Assembly: GCA_015501605.1 (NCBI GenBank)
Contig: JADNRZ010000002.1
Span: 2,882,817-2,946,816 of the forward strand
DNA length: 64,000 nt
Source of the DNA: Panaeolus papilionaceus
Lineage: Eukaryota; Basidiomycota; Agaricomycetes; Agaricales
Reading direction: 5' to 3'
Positions 1 to 13,905 of this stretch are shown here, piece after piece. The translations under genes and the position numbers were made by a program. Positions within the stretch are counted from its first letter, which is position 1. The number at the start of each line of letters is the position of its first letter. The notes under the pieces were generated by a model. The model was not told the DNA's origin. It worked only from the letters and a program-made list of their open reading frames with translations, and made no database searches.

Positions 1-2643
<2,643 letters not shown>

Positions 2644-3891
2644 TCGTGTTCAACCCCTCTTACTCAGGACTTTGTCTTCCTGGAACCTGATTGGCTTGTT
2701 ATATTCATAGGCTATATGACTGCTGCATCGCAGCGTCAAGTCTTGTTGCCATTGCACTTAACCTCCCCCTTGTGACATTTCATTTTGATCCTCTCATTAG
2801 ACGCATAGAGTTCCTTTCCATTCTTCTTTCCCCCATGTTGTGTATTGAATGTACGTTCTCCGGTCTCTCTTCGCCCTCATGCCATCCTTCCTCTTTACTG
2901 CATCCTCAATCGCGCATCACTACGAACACTCACTTCCATTGAACATCCTGCTTTTTCTGGTTGGGCTCTTAGTTTTTTTTCACCCTTGATGTATATTTTT
3001 CTTTCTCTTTTTTGGGCCACTTTGGTTGTTTTTGGTACCCTAATATGGCCGTGCTTGGTCGCCGTGATCTTATCACAAAGGTTACTGCGCCGTCGCGAGG
3101 ATTCTTCTTTCTTGATCATTACTCGTTCATTTCTTCCTCGACGTCTTGCATGCTTTAATACGCGTCCTTCTTGGGCCGTGCCTTCCATATACAATAATAC
3201 TGTACACCCCTATCACCCCTAATATTTCTTACTTCTTTGGTCTTGTAACAAGTGTTATATTTACTTGATGGACGATAATACTTGGAACATTGACTGTTAT
3301 ATTTAGCATTTTCTTTTCATATCCTCTTTTCCTATTGGCATGGATATTTCCTTGGTGGCGTTCCAGTGATGTGTGCAATCCTTCCCCCCATTTCCATCTG
3401 ATTGGTTCTTAAATTATCGAGGCATGCCTCGTTGTTTACATTTCCGTCTACTCATTCCGCCACCGACGCTTGTACTGTAGTCATATACATAGATTTCTGG
3501 AATGACTTGTTTACTCAGATGTTGAACCCTTAAAAATGATCGAAGCCCAAATTTTTCATTGAACGAGCGTAAGTGGGTAAGGAGCGCAAGTGGAAAGCTT
3601 ATGCAAAATACCAGTCAGCGTAGGGACAGACAAAACACACAAGAGAAGGCTCGATCGCACAATAAGACTAGGCAAGCAAGTACTCTAATGACGTAAAACA
3701 AAATACGACAAGAAAGCGGGGAACAAAAACACGATCCAGCGGAAAAAAAGTCCCGGATTCGAAATGTATCAAAGGTGAGGATATAAAAAAAGTCAGTTTG
3801 GATAATATAAAGTTATACGGAGTTAGCAGAAGATATTTTTTGTAGCCAATGGGTGCAATGTCCGAGTGTCAAAGTGGATGAGAAAAGACTT
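2644..3891. other. Intergenic, convergent 3' regions
   Basis: This stretch lies between the stop of the SRPK gene (+) and the stop of the chitin deacetylase gene (-). It is T-rich just after the SRPK stop (about 2940-3340), consistent with a long 3' UTR, and A-rich toward 3880. Open frames here show no recognisable domain, no splice logic and no homology I can recall. I see no gene or RNA. Confidence 0.6.
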
Positions 3892-5790
3892 CTACCACTG
3901 AATCAAACGGCCGCCAGTGAGAAGGGCCAGACCTGCAACCATGGCAGAGCCAACGGCGCTTCCCATACCAGAGTGAACAGAGACAGCAGCTCCAGATTGA
4001 CCGGGTTTAGCACTGCCTGTCGGAGAGCTGCCGACTGGAGTGGTGGTCACAGCACCGGGGACTATAAAAGAATGAAATGTGTTTAGTTCCTTTTTACACA
4101 AGGGCACAAGAAAAAACTCACTCTTAATTGGTGGGGGGTTAGTGCTGTTGTCGTTGGTCTCGATATAGGCGTCTTTGAGATCACGATTCATGCAGGTGAC
4201 TACTGGACGAATGTTAAACTTGGGATTCGTGTGGGCAAGGGCATCAGGAAGGATGTAGCCTGTGGCGACTTCGACGGTCTGTTCGAAGAGATCGTGCTCT
4301 AGAACAATGAACCCAGTGTCCCTAGTGGTAGCATTGCCGAGAATGTTTTGCCAGTTTTGAAGGACCTGCTGAACGGTTGTAGCTCCTCCCTTGATGTTGA
4401 AATCTAGGGCAAAATGTTCGTTAGACGCAGCTCGGCTGGACGTAAGCGACGGGAAATACCATCGGTGTCAAAGGTGGCCAAAGGGCTGATACGAGTCCAC
4501 ATAACGGGCTGAAGACCCATAGCAAGGGAAATAGCGCGAACACGATCACTAAAATTAAGCGTCAAGTGTCAGAGGCGAGAAGCATAGAAGCCAGGCGGAT
4601 CATGTCTTACTCGATATCACCGAAGGGGGGACGCATCATGTTGGGAGTAACGCCGAGGACATCCTTAATGGCTTGCTTAGTCCAACCGAGCTCGGCGATG
4701 ATTTGTTCGTTAGTGAGGGTAGTGAGAGGTGGGTGACTCCAAGTATGAACGGCAATCTGATGACCGCCTGCATATTCGGCCTGCAAAGTTGCTGGGAAGG
4801 AGATAACACGAGATCCAACGACGAAGAAGGTGGATTTAAGGTTGACTTGATCCAAGTAACTGAGCAAATTGGGGGTATAAAACGCGGGGCCATCGTCATA
4901 CGTCAAACCCCAGTCAAGAGCGGTGGGACATTCGGTGATGTCTGAAGTGCGTGTGCAACCACCGCAAGTCCACCAACATCTCGACTGATCTGCCGCTGCT
5001 TGAGTGTTATTAGCACATCCGCCTATTATCGGGTAAACCGATTATCACCAAAAAAATACAACGAATGAAACGCGAATAGTTAGTTGATGCACTATTTTTA
5101 GAACAAACAATACCAACCAGGATTTGTTGGTGCAATGTTCGGGATGACAACGCCCGTGTTGGCAACGTCCTGAATCCATTGCTGAACCTGAGGCGAATCA
5201 ATTGGTGGCAAACGGTCGAGTGGAGGGTAAGTAGACGGAACGAGTAGAGCAGCTAAAAGGTGGAGAAGTCAGACATAGATTCATCATCGGCAAGGGTGAG
5301 CAGGTGGTGTGAATAAACAAGGTCGTATGATGACGAACAAAGAAACCAAAACAAGATGGTTAATGAAGCCAAGAAAAATGTGCTCACGATTAGGAAGAGG
5401 AGGGGCACCGGCAATGAGGGTTGGGGTGCTGCCTGGCACAGCTGTAGAATCAAGAGGTTTCGTGACTGAAGTTGGTTCGGTAGAAACGATTGAAGCCAGA
5501 GGAACAGCGGTGGGGTTAGTAGCTAAGAGCGAGACAGAGATCGTTGGAGTTGTAGGCGTGGACGCAGTACCACTTGGAGGTGGAGCAGATGCACCCGGAG
5601 TGGAAGAACCAGGAGGCGCTGGAGGTGCTGGAGTCCCTGGTTGTGATGGCTGGGCTGGACTTGATGGAGCTGGCGGAGGGGCTTGGCGTGGTTCATAATG
5701 GCGACGAGCATGATGAGAGCCATCTACACCATGAGAAGCCACGAACAATGGTAAAATAGAAATTAAAGTAAAAAGTGAATAAAACTTCAT
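3892..5790 (-). CDS. CDA: Chitin deacetylase (CE4 polysaccharide deacetylase), secreted, probably GPI-anchored
   Basis: Predicted to remove acetyl groups from cell-wall chitin, giving chitosan. Six exons read as 5790-5388, 5252-5118, 5022-4611, 4548-4460, 4403-4122 and 4061-3892, for about 496 aa. Residues 1-19 form a signal peptide (MKFYSLFTLISILPLFVAS). A Pro/Ser/Thr-rich linker follows to about residue 135. The NodB/CE4 domain has motif 1 TYDDGP near residue 220, motif 2 HTWSH, and motif 3 RPPFGDID, so the metal ligands and catalytic base are present. A Cys-rich block (CWWTCGGC) precedes motif 1, as in basidiomycete chitin deacetylases. The C-terminus is Ser/Gly-rich and ends in a short hydrophobic tail, which suggests a GPI signal. 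The second intron uses a weak donor, G/gttggt, needed to keep frame. Nothing looks broken. Confidence 0.95.
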
Positions 5791-6019
5791 AGTCCAAAGC
5801 TCAAGTCCGACTAGTAAAAGGAAAAGGGAATGAAAGGTCAGTTCTGTGTGAACGATCTCTTTTTATTCAAATCCGCCCTATTTTTAGTTTCTTCTTGCCT
5901 CATTCCTCTTCATTTGCCGACGGCCCGTAAGCAGTCTTACTTCACTTAGAACGAGTGTATATATAATCAGAACAGATACATAAACAAAACACATACAACA
6001 ACAGGTCAAATGCTGAACA

Positions 6020-7073
6020 TTACACGCGACGTTTTTTGGTTCTGGGTTTCTCCAGGTCAATCTCTTCAGCATCAGAGTCTTCATCCTCAGAATCAGTCTC
6101 AGCGTCATCATCTCCACCCTCAATGGTACCTAAGAACCATTCAATAGCTTCAGGGAAGATTTCATTCGCAATGATCAATCCAATCTAGAAAACACATATT
6201 AGAAACCCTGTTTGTAAACCATAGTTATCTAATTTCACTCACGTCCTCTGGTTCGGACTTTTGTTCAAAGAAGTTGAAGAAACTTCCTGGGTCAGCTATG
6301 TCGTCCTGATCATCTTCGTTAATATCACGGGGGTACAACTTGGTCAATGCTTTTTCTGCGTCCTTCCAGTTAATGGGAGTGGCCTATTGAGCGATATTAA
6401 TTAATGGTGCCCAACACAGTTCAGTCTAATATCACGTACGGAAGGTTCGACATCGCGTTCCCAGCTGAAATCGAGCATCGACTGAGTGATACCATCTGCA
6501 TCGGGAGTCTCTTTCTCAGCAGTGGGAGCAACGTATTTGTATTGCTTCTTCAGAACACGTTCAGAGAAGAACTGGTTTTCTTTGAAATGCTGGATAATGA
6601 AGACAGCGTGTAAGCATATTTTTTTTTTTTAACAAAAAAGATCTGACGAAGCAACATACGAATTCGAGAGTGAAGCATCTGTGCTCCTGGGGATCCTTCT
6701 CCACCCAGACATCCTCAAGGTAGCTCAATGCAGTTTGGTCAGCATTGTGCTGGCAGTGCATAGCCACGAGGGTGTTGTTCATTAGGGCAACAGGCCAGAA
6801 GTTGGGGATGGTGAGCGCCAAAGCGCGGCGCTTTTCATAAACGGGGCGCAGAGCAGCCTGCGCCTGACGTTCTATACGCGACAAAGAAAGATCAGAACCA
6901 CGTTATCAACTTTTTTTCTAATCGCACCACATACCGAGGACGAGCTCAACGCGTGCGAGATCGCGTTGGATTTCCTGGAGCTTTTTGGCATTCTCTTCGC
7001 TGAGTTCGACGTTGTCGATTGGGGACTTGCCCGCATCAGCTCCGGGGGATGCTCTTTTGGTGCCGCTGGACAT
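6020..7073 (-). CDS. SET: SET/TAF-I (Vps75-like) histone chaperone, NAP family
   Basis: Predicted H3-H4/H2A-H2B chaperone acting in chromatin. Five exons read as 7073-6935, 6871-6660, 6589-6440, 6383-6243 and 6184-6020, giving 268 aa, close to animal SET (about 280 aa). An N-terminal helix (ELSEENAKKLQEIQRDLARV) matches the dimerisation helix. The NAP core follows, with RRALALTIPNFWPVALMNN and FSERVLKKQYKY, then SFFNFFEQ. The C-terminus is a long Asp/Glu tract ending in a basic KPRTKKRRV, a plausible nuclear localisation signal. The short length and the NFWPVA version of the core argue for SET rather than NAP1. It sits in a minus-strand run, 371 bp downstream of the SAC1 stop, and shares no obvious function with its neighbours. 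Confidence 0.93.
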
Positions 7074-7444
7074 GTCGACAGAATTTTTTTTACAACAAGG
7101 GTTACAAAGACAAGAGAGGTGCAGCACCTATTTTACTTTATTTAGTGTGGCAGCGAGCAAGCGATTGCTGCAGCGTGACGCCTGTTCCCTAACTTCCCTT
7201 TCAGGAAACACGACACAAATTTTTTGGTAAATTCCCGTGACATTCAACAAGAAATTCCTAACAATGTAATACCCTGTTGTCACCATGCCGTGCACTGGTA
7301 ACTACCACCTTCGCTCTGCCGATAATCACACAAAACGAAATATAAAGGACATTAATGTGCAATAATAACAATAATTTCTAAATTAAAAAAAAATCTAGAA
7401 AAACACATGCTAAGTAGGGGTATCACCAAAGTTGCTGGGTAATT
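7074..7444. promoter_or_regulatory. Spacer between SAC1 stop and SET start (both minus)
   Basis: 371 bp holding the SAC1 3' UTR and the presumed SET promoter. An A/T-rich tract near 7375-7400 is the only compositional feature. I see no open frame of interest and no recognisable element. Confidence 0.4.
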
Positions 7445-10205
7445 TTAGTCTACTCTCTTCTTCATCGTACCAAGCTCTACCTCTTCAATGCTCCCAACTT
7501 TGACTCGGCCTGCTCCTCTTCTCAGCCATCTTTGCTTGCTGGCACCAGGCTCCGCCTTGGGGTTCAACCCTTTACCGTGGTGCGCCGAGCGGTATCCAGG
7601 TCCGTTGTAGTAGATAATATCCGTCATGGGGTTAAGTTTCGGCCACGCAACATAATCCACCCCATTGATGAACATGAACGTCATGGCAATGCTAAACAGG
7701 GCAAACCAAAGCATAAAGTAATAAAAGAGTGAATAGTCTGATAATGACAGATTAGTGACGGCAACCTTTTCGGTTGGAGAGATGCATGCCTGAGGTGCGC
7801 GGTAGCGTAAGTCCAGCGCAAATCATAAACAACGAAAACGACGCAATGGCGGGCATCTGGCATTCAGATTAATTAGAAGAATTCAGCGAGTTTGTTTCAA
7901 ACGATATTTACCGAGCGGGTAACAAGAGGACGAGCATCTGTGACGAGGAATAGAGCAGAGGAAGGATTCTTCCTGGGCACCCAGTTTCCGGTGATCAAGT
8001 CAAAGCCATCCTGAGTGTATATGCAATATTAGCCATTGCTTGATGCATCACAGAGAACACTTTACCTGTCGAGCACCATCGAAGAAGGTGTTCTTGATAT
8101 ATCGCATAACTGACTTGTAACCATCTTCCAGAGCACCCTTACGGGTCCGCTTGTTTGTTCTCGTATAATCGGATTTCAAGGCGCCAGATCCACCATACGC
8201 CTTAGCAATAGTATCACCATGGTCAGCCCACACTAACGAGAAGGATTAGTGGTTGGTATATGTGATTTTGAGGTCCCTTACAATCCCTGAATTCTTTGCT
8301 GAAAGCTTCATAATCGTCCACGCCATCTGTTTCCGAAAGTATCCCAAGGTCGCGGAGTTGCCGATTCAGCGTCCATTTGGCGAGTGCGCCTTGTACGACG
8401 TTGGTTCGATCGAGATTGTCCATGCAGTTCGTTCGCACAACACCAATTTGCACTCGCTTCGGTGCAGTATTTTCACCATCGATTTGGAAGTATCTGTTTG
8501 GGAAATGTTCAATTAGCGAGTGTGATGATGGGGATGAAACTCACCCATTCTTATCCAAATCCTCTCTGAGCTGGTCAATAAGAATACTGATACGATCCCA
8601 GCGCATCTTTTTGCACTCTTGATGGAAGTCGAAATATTGATACTTGACTCCAGGGAGGTCCAGCTAAGACATGTATCAGCAACATGTAGTAAAGCATTAG
8701 TAACATACATACCTCGGCAACATATCGTTCATACGCCTCCTTGACCGGCTTTTCGTGACCCTTCTGGTTGACGAGATTGACTAGGCTTTGGTTTCCGTAA
8801 ACCTTGTTTTGCTCTGTCAGATGAGTGCGCATTGCTTTTGCCTGTCAACCAAAATCAATTTAAAAATAGAGCCCAAAGAACCAGTGTATAACATACCGTC
8901 TCGTTCAGGTCCATGATTTGAAGGTCAGGTTTATACCTTAGGGTGCTAATTTCTGACCAGAATACTGGAACACTTCCACGAATTTGCACAAAGCTAAGTT
9001 TGGTTGCAAAACTGTCATCAGAAATGCGAACAGAGCCAGCGGCGGTCTGCGCTTCGACAAGTAGCAACTGCTCAGTCTCGTTGAAGTTGGCGACATGGCC
9101 GTCGTGATCAATTCCGCGTCGGAAGTAACGGGTACCTGCGCGGAAGCGCGAGCGGCGACTGATGAGAGCTAACTGCATGTGCCTGCCGTGCAGGAATGTA
9201 GGTTTGATGTCGAATGCTGCAACGTGCATCAGTCTAATAAATTTCATGATAAAGTGGGAACTACTTACTGCCATACATAATAGGCAAAATAAATGCACCA
9301 TACTGGTTTCTGGTTGGTTTCGATTTGAAGGGCAGGAGAAAGAGTTGAACTCACAGGAGCGGAAGGGTTGGCGTCAGCAACCTCAATGAACTTGGAGTGC
9401 AAGAATCTATCATCATATTTCAGCATGTGTATTCTGTACCCTCAACAACAGACAACAGACCTGTTCCAGAAGAATCGCTCATCGACCTAGGAGTGATAAG
9501 TATAAAGCCCGAACATCCTCGTTGCGGTGGTGTACGCACCACTTGCCATAAGGCTTTCGCTGCATCGTGGTCCCTTGTCTCCCACTGTGCTTGCATGCGA
9601 CGCGTTAGGTCGTATGTATATGAAAAGAGGAAGTTTCCGCCATATAAATGAGAGCGAACAAGGGCGAGAAGGTGTGATTCTACTGGGTGTGGTGGGGCGT
9701 GTGTTGATACAGCACTCAAGGGTAGGATGTCAAAGTCGGTTGCCCTGAAGATGTCATGACCCATAAGACGGCCTTGGAGACTGCGACCAGTTATTATGAT
9801 TATATAGTCGGCTGTTAATGATTGAATAAGATTGTTGAATATAGTTTTTGAGATGACGGTGTTGAAAACATACATAGAGATAATGAAATTAGACCGATAA
9901 TGCCATAAATTATTTTCTCTGAACGCTGGGCAGCAAAAGGAACAGTGTATTTAGGCGCTAAGTAGAAGAATGTAAGGATAAAAAATGACAGATGATTAAT
10001 TCGACAAACTAACGGTTAACGACTATCTCTCCAGACGAGCGGTGAATTGTCAATGACTGGGTCTCTCCTTCTGGGACAAAGATGTACGTGTCATTGCGTT
10101 CACTGAATCTGTACATATTTTAAAAATAAAATAAATGAATCAAGGGTAACAAATAAATATAATAAAGAATACGAACAATGTATAACGTTGGTGCAAAGGT
10201 CTCAT
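7445..10205 (-). CDS. SAC1: SAC1 phosphoinositide phosphatase
   Basis: ER/Golgi membrane enzyme that dephosphorylates PtdIns4P (and PI3P/PI3,5P2). About 13 small exons join into roughly 665 aa. I chose the ATG at 10205-10203 because the short first exon (MRPLHQRYT plus a split Leu) splices through donor gttcgt into [15 protein letters not shown], which resembles SAC1 N-termini. The SAC domain includes DERFFWNR, the block [11 protein letters not shown], and the catalytic [12 protein letters not shown] (the CX5RT motif). Two C-terminal hydrophobic segments (from about [10 protein letters not shown] and from [10 protein letters not shown]) flank a short loop, followed by HGKGLNP and a basic tail, the expected tail-anchored hairpin. 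The penultimate intron (7789-7738) must be GC-AG to keep both segments in frame. The start is divergent from LEA1, 182 bp away. Confidence 0.94.
7738..7789 (-). other. SAC1: GC-AG intron in SAC1
   Basis: This 52-nt interval reads TCAG/gcatgc at the 5' side and attatcag/ACTA at the 3' side, with a cactaat branch-site candidate about 10 nt before the acceptor. Removing it joins LPRTS to [12 protein letters not shown] in one frame. The only nearby GT alternative would give a 28-nt intron, shorter than any other here, and reading through meets a TAA. Confidence 0.8.
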
Positions 10206-10387
10206 TGTAGATTGAAAGAGAGAGAATGTGTGGAAAGTATTAAGTGATAGTGGATGGAAGCAGAGTCAAGGAGAGTGCCAAGTTGGACCTTGTTGGACGC
10301 GTTGATCTGAGTCTGAATTTGGTAAAGGTCAGAGTTTGGCAGACTCTCCCTCTTCCCCTCTTATATTCTTCCATCTTAAATAAAACA
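10206..10387. promoter_or_regulatory. Divergent promoter SAC1 / LEA1
   Basis: Only 182 bp separate the two start codons, so both genes must be driven from one short region. It contains pyrimidine-rich stretches before the LEA1 start (around 10348-10370), common in fungal core promoters. No factor site is assignable by eye. Confidence 0.6.
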
Positions 10388-11310
10388 ATGAAGCTTACTC
10401 CAGAGCTACTTGCTCAAGCTCAGTCTCATCTTAATCCTGTAAAAGAAAGGCAATTAGATCTTAGAGGTTAGCAGAAATTACAACATTTCTACCAAGATCA
10501 ACTCACACATCCCAACCAGGTTATAAAATACCTGCTATTGAAAATCTTGGTGTTACAAGAGTCAGTTTATTATATTCTATCTTTTTATTGGTTTAATACT
10601 AATAATAATAAAACACAGGATCAACACGATGCCATAGATTTTACAGACAACGCTATCATCACCTTGGGTAACCTACCTCTCCTCAAACGACTTCATACTC
10701 TCTTGCTTGCAAACAACCGAATACAGAACATTTCACCCTCAATTCATCTATCAGCACCCAACCTCCATACTCTCGTTTTAACCAACAACAACATCTCCGA
10801 ACTCGGTGATCTTGAGCCTTTGAAAGAGCTCAAACATCTGCAATACATCTCTCTTTTAGGCAACCCCGTGCGCGAAAAAAAGTGGTATCGTGAATGGCTA
10901 GCATTCAGAATTCCAAGTCTCAGAGTCATCGATTTCCAGCGAATTCGTGACAAGGTACGTGTACTCGTTTTTATTTGCACAACCGCAGGTGAATCCTAAG
11001 CACCACGCGTCATTTTCAATAGGAACGAACACATGCGAAGCAGTTGTTCGTGACAGCAGAGGGTCTACCCACTGCTCTTGCAACAACCATCTCGACAACC
11101 GTGTCCACACATTCCACAAAAACGACACTAACAATCGACGAGCCCAGGGCTGCTGCTAACAACCTCAAAGCTGGACGGTTAATGTCCAAGGAAGACCAAG
11201 AAAAGGTCAAGGCTGCCATTGCAAAAGCCACATCCATGGAGGAGGTTAGAAGGCTCGAAAGAAGTCTACGGGAAGGTTACGTCCCAGAATTGGATTCGGT
11301 TGGAGCATAG
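10388..11310 (+). CDS. LEA1: U2 snRNP protein A' (leucine-rich repeat protein)
   Basis: U2 A' binds U2 B'' and U2 snRNA stem-loop IV in the spliceosome. Four exons read as 10388-10466, 10520-10560, 10619-10954 and 11023-11310, giving 247 aa, the usual size. The N-terminus MKLTPELLAQAQSHLNPVKE is characteristic of the family. Leucine-rich repeats follow (NAIITLGNLPLLKRLHTL, LLANNRIQNISPSIH, NISELGDLEPL), then the LRR cap ISLLGNPVREKKWYREW and FRIPSLRVIDFQRI. The C-terminal region ends with a helical segment around KEDQEKVKAAIAKATSMEEV. The tail faces the TMEM205-like gene with 116 bp between stops. Together with the SRPK at the left edge it is a second splicing-related gene in the window, but that is probably chance. 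Confidence 0.96.
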
Positions 11311-11426
11311 CTCTATGTACTGTTCCATTGGTATCTCCCATACTGTATTGATGCAATTTGTATTTTCATTGCGTGCTTCTTAAATATTCGACGACCATCA
11401 TACGGCAGTGTAGACGCCATGATCTA

Positions 11427-12451
11427 TTAACCCTTAATACCAGCATTTCCGATCCATAAGCCGTGCAATCCCAGTGCAACGACCGCGCTCAAATTGGCCA
11501 ATGAACTGATTCCATGAAGCATTCCGAAACGACGGTTAAGAGATTTCATCTCGGAGGACACCTGTCAAGTTGTTAGCAAAACAAGACCGTGAAGAGTCAA
11601 GTGTTCGTACTCCTGGTTCATTATACAATTTCCCTTCTTCCTTCTCGAGCTTGTGGCGCTTGAACATCGTCCTAGAGATTGAACGCGGAATATAAACACG
11701 AATTCGAATGCTTGATACATCGACAGACTCACTTGCTAGTCATAGGTCCAATGACAAAATAATTGAAGCCTTGAGCTCCCAGTACGCTGCCGAGTAGATA
11801 CGCTTGGGCGACATCAGCAAGCAACGGCTTGGTAATATTTCTCAAGATGTTGGGATGGTTCAAAGTCCAACCAAACAAGAGGCCCGAGGAAAGTGCCATC
11901 GAGAGGACAAAATATATGGGGAACGTCTGGTGCTGCAGATTTCCGAATTGCTGGCGAGCTGTAGAGAAGTAATAGGGCGCTTATGAACACCCAAATCTAC
12001 AGAAAATGAAGTCTAATCCATACGTAGAGTTCTGAATGCAATCACTCCTGTGAGGACAAGAGGTGCAATATAGGGGCTCCAATTAGCCATCATGGGTTGT
12101 TGTGTCATGAAATCTCCCGCTGCTGAGTGCAGAGTCGATATACATACCTCCAAAGAATGTAACCCAAACGGCTGAGCTTAGATATGAGTTTATGTTTACT
12201 AAACACTGAGCCATAGTGACGTACACATCCCGAAGAGCCATGAATAGCCAACCATGTAGAGGCCATTCACATTGACCAACTTGGTCAGTGTCATAAAAGA
12301 AAGTACTACTTCACTGTCAGGGGCACGTAGCATGGCCGTATGAATGATACTCTAATCAGCTTAAGTTAGGATGGTGGTTGAGAACAAGGAAGGGTAAACT
12401 AAGCAGGGTTCCAACCATGAGAATAATACCAACACATATTGGGCTTTGCAT
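11427..12451 (-). CDS. TMEM205-like (DUF4149) multi-pass membrane protein
   Basis: A small polytopic protein of the TMEM205/DUF4149 family; animal TMEM205 is linked to drug resistance and vesicle traffic, and the fungal role is unknown. I join about eight short exons from ATG 12451-12449. Recognisable blocks in order are VNGLYMVGYSWLFGM, SAVWVTFFGG, VIAFRTLPRQQFGNLQ, FPIYFVLSMALSSGLLFGW, LLADVAQAYLLGSVLGAQ, FNYFVIGPMTS, a charged loop MFKRHKLEKEEGK, and the C-terminal FGMLHGISSLANL with LHGLWIG. The R-Q-F-G-x-L-Q and FGxxHGxSSxxNL signatures are typical of the domain. Several introns are near 50 nt and one cuts WVTFFGG. The start is the first Met that opens a hydrophobic segment; an upstream extension cannot be excluded. 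Confidence 0.85.
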
Positions 12452-12601
12452 GACACTGGAAACGTATCAACTCCGGGTTCCACGTAACATATTCTTGGTA
12501 TGTCTTAAGAAAACACGACGCAATCGCAATTATCAAGCAAAACCAATTCTCTATTGCTGAATTTGACTATAATATAACCATCCAAATGTCTACAATGTAA
12601 G

Positions 12602-13706
12602 TTAACCAATGACGAGCTTGGCATCAGCCTCTGAGAACTCGTATTGTGGGATCTCGAGGTTAAGCTGAGAGAGAAAGAAATCAGAGTCAATGATTTTAGG
12701 TAGGGGTATACAAGAACTCGGATGAGACTTACAGGAGCAGGTCCCTTGCGAGCACGACCAGCTGAAAAAAGGACATCAACAGACAGTCACAGCAAATGTA
12801 TAATTCTAACTCACAAATGTCATAGTGAGAACCGTGGCATGGACAGAACCTATAAAACGGACAATATCAAAACCCAATTCATGATTTTTAAAAATATACA
12901 AGTCAGCGTACCATCCTCCATAGTCACCGGCCTCTCCGATAGGAACACAACCCAAGTGGGTGCAAACACCAAGCATGACGAGCCATTCGGGCTTCTTGAC
13001 GCGGTCCTCGTCGGACTGTGGATCCCTGAAGACTTTCCAGTCTACGGAGCGAGCCTCCTCAATCTCAGACTGAGTCCTATGACGGATGAAAACGGGCTTG
13101 CCGCGCCATTTGATAATAACATTCTTTCCCTCAGGGATGGTGGTGAGGTCGACTTCTACTTTGGCAAGAGCAAGAACGTCGGCAGAGGCAGCCATACTCT
13201 GGAGGAACTCGGAAACGGATGACTTGGCGGCTGATGCGGAGATGATACCGAGGGATCCAACCATGAAGTATGACAGAGCACGATTGGAATCTGGATTTGT
13301 ACGGTATGAAGAGAAGTCGGGAACTTCAGGCGCATCTTTCCTGGCAACAGAAGTATGGATATAACGTTGCTGGAAGTTGGCATGAGGGGCTATTCAAAAT
13401 ATTTCAATTTTGCAGAATTATTGAATCAATTTCTTGTATAAAAATCGACAAAATACAGAAGAAATATTACATACCAGAGGTGAAGGTCTTGGAAACGAGA
13501 CCTAGAGGAGTCTTGTAGATACCAGATGCCCATCTCGGAGCAACGTCAGCACGGGGAGAAGCGTGCTCACCATGGCCATGAGCGTGAGGGTCGTGTGGGG
13601 CCTTTGCAGCGATATTAAGGAGAGGAGCGCTGGGGATTCCACTAGGGAGAGCGCGAAGAGTAGGCGCAAGGGTTGTGGCCTTTTTGACGGCCTGCAGAAT
13701 AGCCAT
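12602..13706 (-). CDS. RIP1: Rieske iron-sulfur subunit of cytochrome bc1 complex
   Basis: Carries the 2Fe-2S cluster that moves electrons from ubiquinol to cytochrome c1 in the mitochondrial inner membrane. The first exon is 13706-13475 and the second starts at 13389 after acceptor gaatag; three further short exons follow to TAA at 12604-12602. The presequence is basic and contains a His-rich stretch ([11 protein letters not shown]). The processing region leads to [20 protein letters not shown], then the transmembrane helix around [16 protein letters not shown]. The cluster-binding boxes CTHLGC and CPCHGS are intact, and the Pro loop GPAP and the ending [15 protein letters not shown] are standard. 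It sits on the same strand between the GDPD and TMEM205-like genes. Confidence 0.97.
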
Positions 13707-13905
13707 GGCGTTTCAAAAGAGTTAATGCTTTCAAAGGTTGTAAATAATTCAAACACCTCACAAGTGTTACCCTCTAATCGGAATTTGCCGTTTTAAACTC
13801 TGCCGTTCCCGTTCCGTTCCGGCTACCAATCACATTTCACTCATTTTATTTTTAAAATGATAATTCAAATAAATCATTTTTTTAATAATAAAAATGACAA
13901 TTAAT

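Noticed and set aside
7737..7798. 28-nt GT-AG intron in SAC1 (donor gttgcc)
   Set aside because: Too short for splicing compared with all other introns here; a 52-nt GC-AG intron has a branch site and keeps the family sequence.
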